DNA from: Patescibacteria group bacterium UBA6220
GTDB lineage: Bacteria; Patescibacteriota; Minisyncoccia; Minisyncoccales; Minisyncoccaceae
Assembly: GCA_002421745.1 (NCBI GenBank)
Contig: DISC01000006.1
Coordinates: 99,924-163,923 of the forward strand
Direction: 5' to 3'
DNA: 64,000 bases
Positions 58,815-64,000 of the stretch are shown here, piece by piece. Positions within the stretch are counted from its first letter, which is position 1; the number at the start of each line of letters is the position of its first letter. Position numbers and translations under genes: made by a program. The notes under the pieces were generated by a model. That model was not told the DNA's origin and ran no database searches. It worked only from the letters and a program-made list of their open reading frames with translations.

Positions 58815-59378
58815 ATGATTTTAATCGTAGGCTTGGGTAATCCGGGCGACCAATACAAAAAAACCAGACACAATGTCGGCTTTATGATTTTAGACAAATT
58901 AAAAGAATCCATTGATTTTCCGGATTTTGAATTATCAAAAAAATACAACAGCTTGATCTCTCAAGGAATAATCTTTGAAAAAGAAGTTATTCTCTTAAAA
59001 CCCTTAACCTTTATGAATGAATCCGGCAAAGCGGTTGAGGCCATTGCCAGTTACTTTAAAATAAAACCCGAAAATCTATATGTAATTCAAGATGAAGCAG
59101 ACGTAGATTTGGGAAAAATTAAAATAAGCAATGAGGCTAATTCGGCCGGGCATAAAGGCATACAATCTATTATTGAAAAAATAGGAACTAAAGAATTTAC
59201 TCGTTTTCGCGTTGGCATCAACTCTACAGATAAAGCCTACGAACAAACGGTTAAAAAAGACGGCTTAGAGAGTGTGGTTTTAAAAAATTTTAGCGAAGAA
59301 GAACAGCCTATTTTTGAAAAAGCTGCAAAAGAATCAGTTGATTTAATAATCTCAACTATAAAAGATGATGCTATTTAG
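58815..59378 (+). CDS. pth: Peptidyl-tRNA hydrolase
   Basis: This encodes 187 residues. MILIVGLGNPGDQYKKTRHNVGFMILD (with the catalytic His in TRHNVG), LLKPLTFMNESGKAVEAIA and GHKGIQSI are the Pth signatures. It recycles tRNA from aborted translation. Its last 14 bases overlap the dprA frame. Confidence 0.95.
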   Translation: MILIVGLGNPGDQYKKTRHNVGFMILDKLKESIDFPDFELSKKYNSLISQGIIFEKEVILLKPLTFMNESGKAVEAIASYFKIKPENLYVIQDEADVDLGKIKISNEANSAGHKGIQSIIEKIGTKEFTRFRVGINSTDKAYEQTVKKDGLESVVLKNFSEEEQPIFEKAAKESVDLIISTIKDDAI

Positions 59379-60246
59379 CGTTCAATCAATTTCAATCAAC
59401 GACGAACTATATCCGGAAATTCTTAAAAAAATAAAAAATCCACCTCAAACCCTTTATTATTCAGGAAAACTCTTACCAAAAGAAAACTGTTTGGCAATTG
59501 TTGGTTCTCGAAATTATTCCAAATACGGACAAGAATGCTGCCTTAAAATAGGCTACGACCTGGCTGAGTCAGGATTAACGATTGTTTCAGGTTTGGCTCA
59601 TGGAATCGATTCTTTTGCACATCAAGCTGCACTCAAAGCAAAACAACGCACCATTGCTGTTTTGGGGACTGCAATTGATGCCAAAAATTTTTATCCCAAA
59701 GAAAACCTAAAACTAGCAGAAGAAATATTACAAAACAATGGATTGATTATTTCTGAATATGAGCCTGGTAAAAAAACACTACCTTATGCTTTTGCAGAAA
59801 GAAATCGAATTATCTCCGGCTTATCTTTGGGCGTATTAGTAATAGAGGCCAAACAAAAATCCGGATCCTTAATTACCGCTGAGATAGCCAAAAAACAAAA
59901 TAAAAAAGTTTTCGCTCTACCTGGAAGCATTTATTCTGCCAACTCCCACGGATGCCATGAATTAATTAAAAAAGGGGCTATTTTAATTGAAAATAAATAT
60001 GATATTTTAAAAGCCTTGGAAATAGAACATTTGCCTTTAGTTTTTAAAAATGATACACCAACAGAAAGCACTCCCGAAGAAAAGTCTATCCTCTCTTGCC
60101 TCTCTGGAGAACCGCTACATATTGAAACTCTGATTAAAAACACGAAGCTTTCGGCAAGCACAGTAATGAGCACGATATCTCTTTTGGAAATAAAAAATAA
60201 AATAATTGACCTGGGTGATAGCACATATTGCCTAAACAAAAAATAA
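59365..60246 (+). CDS. dprA: DNA-processing protein DprA
   Basis: This encodes 293 residues of Rossmann fold. CLAIVGSRNYSKYGQECC, IVSGLAHGIDSFAHQAAL, YAFAERNRIISGLSLGVLVIEAKQKSGSLITA and VFALPGS are in order. A C-terminal winged helix (TPEEKSILSCLSGEPLHIETLI...) follows. It loads RecA on incoming single strands; with comEC it indicates natural competence. The start may be at 59365 or 59368 (ATGATG). Confidence 0.95.
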   Translation: MMLFSVQSISINDELYPEILKKIKNPPQTLYYSGKLLPKENCLAIVGSRNYSKYGQECCLKIGYDLAESGLTIVSGLAHGIDSFAHQAALKAKQRTIAVLGTAIDAKNFYPKENLKLAEEILQNNGLIISEYEPGKKTLPYAFAERNRIISGLSLGVLVIEAKQKSGSLITAEIAKKQNKKVFALPGSIYSANSHGCHELIKKGAILIENKYDILKALEIEHLPLVFKNDTPTESTPEEKSILSCLSGEPLHIETLIKNTKLSASTVMSTISLLEIKNKIIDLGDSTYCLNKK

Positions 60247-60248
60247 TT

Positions 60249-62282
60249 ATGGATTTAATAATTGTAGAAAGCCCAACCAAGGCAAAAACATTAAAAAATT
60301 TTTTGGGTGCCAATTACACGGTACTATCTTCTTATGGTCATATTCGCGACTTGCCAAAAAGCACATTGGGAATTGATATTGATGATAATTTTAAAATCAA
60401 ATACGTAATTCCAACCAAAGCCAGAAAAAACGTAACCTTGTTAAAAAAAGAAGTAGCCAAAAGTGATTATATTTATCTAGCAACCGATCCGGATCGAGAA
60501 GGAGAAGCTATTTCTTGGCATTTGATTGAGGCTTTGGGATTAAACGAAAAGAAAAACTACAAAAGAATAACCTTTCATGAAATTACAAAATCCGCAATTC
60601 AAGAATCCCTAAAAAGTCCGATGGAATTAAATCAAGACTTGGCAGATGCTCAACAAGCTAGAAGAGCTTTGGATAGAATCGTAGGATATAAGCTTTCTCC
60701 ATTTTTATGGAAAAAAGTTGCCAGGCATTTGTCTGCCGGTCGTGTTCAGTCTGTAGCTGTGAGATTGGTGGTCGCTAGAGAAAAAGAAATCAAAAATTTT
60801 AAACCCGAAGAATATTGGTCTATTACGGCTACTTTAAAAAAACAAAGTTCAGATGCAATAAATTTTGAAGCCGTATTGTCAAAAATAAAAGGACAACCCA
60901 TACCCAAACTTGGCATCAAAAATAAAGATGAAAGCGAAAACATTGTAAAAAAATTACAAGATGCCAATTATAAAGTTGTAAATATTGAGAGAAAAGAAAC
61001 CCTACGAAACCCTTTGCCACCGTTTACCACTTCTACGCTCCAACAAGAGGCATCTAAAAAATTGCGATTTCCCGCTAAAATGACTATGCGAACAGCGCAA
61101 GAATTGTACGAAAAAGGTTTTATTACTTATCATCGAACAGACTCTCTTAATTTAAGTAGTCAATCTTTGTCTGCTGCCAAAGAATTTATAACCAAAGAAT
61201 ATGGCGATAATTATAGCTTACCTCTCCCAAGAAAATTTAAAGCCAAGGGTCGCACACAAGAAGCCCATGAAGCTATCAGAGTAACTGATGTTACCAAAAC
61301 TCCGGACAGCTTAAAACTGGACCCTCGCCAAGCCAAACTTTATAAATTAATTTGGTCAAGATTTGTAGCCTGTCAAATGAAAGAAGCTATTTTTGATTCC
61401 ATTAAAACAGAAGTCGAAGCCAATATAGATTATACTTTTCAAGCTAATGGCTCTACTTTAAAATTTGACGGGTTCTTAAAAGTTTATCCAATGAAATATG
61501 AAGAAAAGGAATTGCCCGAACTATTAACAGAAGAATATTTGGATTTAGTGGAATTAAAACCCGAACAACATTTTACTCAGCCTCCGGCTAGATACACGGA
61601 AGCAGGACTAATTAAAGAATTGGAAGCTCATGAAATCGGCAGACCATCTACTTATGCACCGATTATTTCCACTATTCAAGATAGAAACTACGTACAAAAA
61701 AATGAAGACAAGCGCTTTGCTCCTACGGAAATCGGCGTTATGGTAGATGATATTTTGGTGCAACATTTTCCAGATATAGTTGATGTAAAATTTACAGCTA
61801 AGATGGAAAAAGAATTAGACAAGGTAGCCAAAGGAGAAGAAGCTTGGACAACCCTACTCCAAAAATTTTACACTCCATTTAATAAAAACCTGGAAAGTAA
61901 ATACGAATTAGTGGAAACTAAAAAAGTTGAACCGGAAAAAACAGATAAAATTTGTCCAAAATGCGGAAAACCATTGGTAATAAAATTTGGGCGATTTGGA
62001 AAATTTATGGCTTGTTCCGGATTTCCAGATTGTAAACATACCGAACCTTTGGAAAACAAAAATACAAAAACCGGCATCACTTGTCCCAAATGCGAACAAG
62101 GAGAAATAATCGGAAAAAAAACGAAAAAAGGAAAATTATTTTACGCTTGCTCCAAATGGCCGGATTGCGATTATGCTTTGTGGGATAAACCCACTGGAGA
62201 AAAATGCGAAAAATGCGGATCTCTAATGACTGAAAAAAACAAAAAAATAAAGTGCTCAAATAAAAATTGCGGCAAAGAATAA
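60249..62282 (+). CDS. topA: DNA topoisomerase I
   Basis: From MDLIIVESPTKAKTLKNFLG the protein has 677 residues. TOPRIM with LATDPDREGEAISWHL, SAGRVQSVAVRLVVAREKEI, active-site Tyr in KGFITYHRTDSLNLS and HEAIRVTD. Three C-terminal C4 zinc fingers (CPKCGKPLVIKFGRFG..., CPKCEQGEII..., CEKCGSLMTEK). It relaxes negative supercoils. Start chosen at the ATG two bases after dprA. Confidence 0.95.
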   Translation: MDLIIVESPTKAKTLKNFLGANYTVLSSYGHIRDLPKSTLGIDIDDNFKIKYVIPTKARKNVTLLKKEVAKSDYIYLATDPDREGEAISWHLIEALGLNEKKNYKRITFHEITKSAIQESLKSPMELNQDLADAQQARRALDRIVGYKLSPFLWKKVARHLSAGRVQSVAVRLVVAREKEIKNFKPEEYWSITATLKKQSSDAINFEAVLSKIKGQPIPKLGIKNKDESENIVKKLQDANYKVVNIERKETLRNPLPPFTTSTLQQEASKKLRFPAKMTMRTAQELYEKGFITYHRTDSLNLSSQSLSAAKEFITKEYGDNYSLPLPRKFKAKGRTQEAHEAIRVTDVTKTPDSLKLDPRQAKLYKLIWSRFVACQMKEAIFDSIKTEVEANIDYTFQANGSTLKFDGFLKVYPMKYEEKELPELLTEEYLDLVELKPEQHFTQPPARYTEAGLIKELEAHEIGRPSTYAPIISTIQDRNYVQKNEDKRFAPTEIGVMVDDILVQHFPDIVDVKFTAKMEKELDKVAKGEEAWTTLLQKFYTPFNKNLESKYELVETKKVEPEKTDKICPKCGKPLVIKFGRFGKFMACSGFPDCKHTEPLENKNTKTGITCPKCEQGEIIGKKTKKGKLFYACSKWPDCDYALWDKPTGEKCEKCGSLMTEKNKKIKCSNKNCGKE

Positions 62283-62284
62283 AA

Positions 62285-62322
62285 AAACAAAAACAAGGAC
62301 AAAGGCCCTTGTTTTTGTTTTT
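62285..62322. terminator. Bidirectional terminator between topA and parB
   Basis: AAACAAAAACAAGG / CCTTGTTTTTGTTTTT with an eight-base loop; A and T runs on opposite sides serve both convergent genes. Confidence 0.85.
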
Positions 62323-62343
62323 GGCTATTAGCCCCGAATGCTT

Positions 62344-63222
62344 CTATTTGTGCATCGCCTTCTTTATCCAATTCTTTAAATCATTTTCCGTATCAAACTC
62401 GGCTATAAATTGTATTTTTCCTTTTTTTGATTCTAGTTTTATTCTTTCGTAATCAAAATAATCTTTAAGTTTTTTTTCAAAAAAATCTTTATTGGGAATT
62501 TCATACCCACCAATTGTTTTAACTTTTTTTGTAACCTTTACTCCTTTGGCTGCTTTTTCTACATCTCTAACAGAATAATTATTTTCCAATATTTCTTTAA
62601 AAAGCTGCTTTATCAATCCTTCTTCTTTTACAGCTAACAAGGCCTTCGCATGACCTTCGGTAATCTTTTCCGCTTTCAAAGCTTCTCTAACTTCTTTAGG
62701 TAAAGCTAGCATTCTCAAAGCATTAGATACCGCTTCGCGACTAACTCCGGCAACTTGAGCAATTTCTTTTTCCAAAAGATTAAACTCTATCCTTAATTGA
62801 TCGTAAGCCTCGGCCTTATCAATTGGATTAAGATTTCGACGTTGTACGTTTTCTATCAAAGCTATTTCCAACTTTTCTCGATTAGACGGACTTTTGATAA
62901 TAACCGGAATTTGTTTTAAGCCAGCCCTTGTAGAAGCCCTCCACCTTCTTTCTCCAGCAATTATTTGATATTCTGTAGCAATTCCACTATTTGTCCTTTT
63001 CTCCATCTTGTGCACAATTATGGGCTGCAAGATTCCGTATTTTTTGATAGACTCTGCCAAAGAATTAAGCGCTTCTTCATCAAACTCCTTTCTTGGCTGA
63101 TAGGGATTGGCTTTTATTTTATCAATATCAATCCAAAAAATAAAATCTTTTTGAGATGTTTCTTGAGCTGGTTGATTTTTTTCTTTTTTAGGAATTAATG
63201 ATTCCAAACCTTTTGCGACCAT
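62344..63222 (-). CDS. parB: Chromosome partitioning protein ParB
   Basis: This encodes 292 residues. KANPYQPRKEFDEEALNSLAESIKKYGILQPIIV, IIAGERRWRAS (CTPase/box II), ALIENVQRRNLNPIDKAEAYDQL and the helix-turn-helix IAQVAGVSREAVSNALRML are ParB/Spo0J motifs. A C-terminal dimerisation region (GKIQFIAEFDTENDLKNWIKK) is present. It binds parS and loads SMC. No parS was found in the window by eye. Confidence 0.93.
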   Translation of the reverse strand: MVAKGLESLIPKKEKNQPAQETSQKDFIFWIDIDKIKANPYQPRKEFDEEALNSLAESIKKYGILQPIIVHKMEKRTNSGIATEYQIIAGERRWRASTRAGLKQIPVIIKSPSNREKLEIALIENVQRRNLNPIDKAEAYDQLRIEFNLLEKEIAQVAGVSREAVSNALRMLALPKEVREALKAEKITEGHAKALLAVKEEGLIKQLFKEILENNYSVRDVEKAAKGVKVTKKVKTIGGYEIPNKDFFEKKLKDYFDYERIKLESKKGKIQFIAEFDTENDLKNWIKKAMHK

Positions 63223-63242
63223 TGCTTTTATTAATTTAATAT

Positions 63243-64000
63243 TTATTTATTAAGATGTTCTCGATCGGGCTTATGTACAATTTCTCTGGCTAATTCACGA
63301 AAGGCGTGTACTGCGCTGGAATTTGGTGAATGTCTTAAAATTGTTTTTCCGTGAACTGGCGATTCTGACAAAGCGACCGTCCTAGGTATCACGGTATCAA
63401 AAACATACCCCGGAAAAGTGCGCCGTAAATCTTTAGCAATTTTTTGCGACAAAGTATTCTTGCGAGCATACATAGTTAAAAGAGCCCCTAATATTTTTAT
63501 ATTTCTTTCCAAGTTTTCGTTTATCATTTTAACATTATAAATAAGCTGACTCAAACCCTCCATAGCTAAATATTCTGCTTGGACAGGAATAATAACTTCA
63601 TCAGATGCTACCAAAGCATTTAAAGTCAAAATACCCAAAGACGGAGGACAATCAATAATTACAAAATCATAATCATCTTTTACCATATCTATTACTTCTT
63701 TTAATTTAAACTCTCGATTATCCATATTAACCAATTCAATATTTGCACCTGATAAATTATGAGAAGTGGGCATAATGTCAAAAGCTAAAAAGGGTGTCCG
63801 TCTGATAATTTCTCGAGGAGAAATCTGCCCCATTAGCGCTTCGTATAGAGAATCAGTTAAGTCTCTTGGTTTTATTCCAAGAGAAAAAGTTGCATTAGCT
63901 TGCGGATCAGTGTCAATTAAGAGAACTTTTTTGCCAAAAGCCGTAAGAAAAACGGGTAAATTAACCGCAACTGCGGTTTTACCTACTCCACCTTTTTGAT
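63243..64000 (-). CDS. parA: ParA/Soj ATPase, 5' end outside window
   Basis: The frame is open to the window edge. It reads QKGGVGKTAVAVNL (deviant Walker A), LIDTDPQANATFSLGI, FVIIDCPPSLGILTLNAL and VIPVQAEYLAMEGLSQL. Only about ten N-terminal residues are lacking. It stands 20 bases upstream of parB as the classical parAB pair. Confidence 0.92.
   Translation of the reverse strand, partial: QKGGVGKTAVAVNLPVFLTAFGKKVLLIDTDPQANATFSLGIKPRDLTDSLYEALMGQISPREIIRRTPFLAFDIMPTSHNLSGANIELVNMDNREFKLKEVIDMVKDDYDFVIIDCPPSLGILTLNALVASDEVIIPVQAEYLAMEGLSQLIYNVKMINENLERNIKILGALLTMYARKNTLSQKIAKDLRRTFPGYVFDTVIPRTVALSESPVHGKTILRHSPNSSAVHAFRELAREIVHKPDREHLNK

Noticed and set aside
1..64000. CRISPR array or cas genes
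   Set aside because: No regularly spaced repeat series and no Cas protein motif was seen; the repeats present are isolated pairs.
62285..64000. parS site or replication origin near parAB
   Set aside because: No palindrome like the parS consensus and no DnaA-box cluster or dnaA gene was seen; most of oriC would lie outside the window if nearby.

Overview
The window is AT-rich, densely coded and mostly read from the minus strand. It has no rRNA and one tRNA (Asn, GUU). Gene content and style point to a Patescibacteria (candidate phyla radiation) genome of the Parcubacteria type: GerMN/Gmad2 surface proteins, peptidoglycan-binding Ig-like proteins, a short FtsZ, ComEC without its metallo-beta-lactamase domain, anaerobic class III ribonucleotide reductase, and a pilin-linked diversity-generating retroelement. 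This assignment is inference from gene content. TGA is used as a normal stop and TGG as Trp, so no recoding is seen.

Layout. 1-10 kb: envelope proteins, mostly single-pass or polytopic membrane proteins of unknown function, plus an M23 peptidase, a GH3 hexosaminidase and two broken genes. 10-14.6 kb: a CDF metal transporter with a zinc-ribbon tail, a flavin-reductase-like protein, and an ArsR-led operon of thioredoxin-like proteins and two permeases. 14.6-35.3 kb: an accessory region. It holds a GNAT gene between short direct repeats, a restriction-modification block (AlwI-type nuclease, double-headed adenine methylase, remnant of a type III Res subunit) between two 102-bp repeats, and then a 12.7-kb phage-like or satellite-like block bounded by 58-bp repeats of the tRNA-Asn 3' end. 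That block carries a LexA-like repressor leading a five-gene operon (DUF2188 protein, 4-TM protein, MBL-fold hydrolase, E2-like/SEC-C protein), a ParB-methylase fusion, both terminase subunits but no capsid genes, a surface protein, a serine recombinase, and a retron whose reverse transcriptase is fused to a trypsin-like protease.

35.5-64 kb is housekeeping: rpoD-dnaG, HtrA, glycosyltransferases and transporters, comEC-rhomboid, nrdD-nrdG with a small stand-alone glycyl-radical-like protein, ftsA-ftsZ, ybeY, yqeY, rpsU, hisS, lepB, pth-dprA-topA and parAB. Set into this part at 52.6-55.9 kb is a complete diversity-generating retroelement (variable pilin-like protein, Avd, template repeat, reverse transcriptase).

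Three observations stand out. First, the DGR target gene has its only good start codon separated from the pilin frame by a (TC)8 tract that puts it out of frame; one repeat more, or two fewer, restores the prepilin leader, suggesting phase variation on top of adenine-directed hypervariation. Second, the LexA/DUF2188/4-TM/MBL/E2-like operon looks like a damage-regulated ubiquitin-like conflict system on a mobile element. Third, the RT-protease retron has a recognisable ncRNA with a1/a2 inverted repeats directly upstream.
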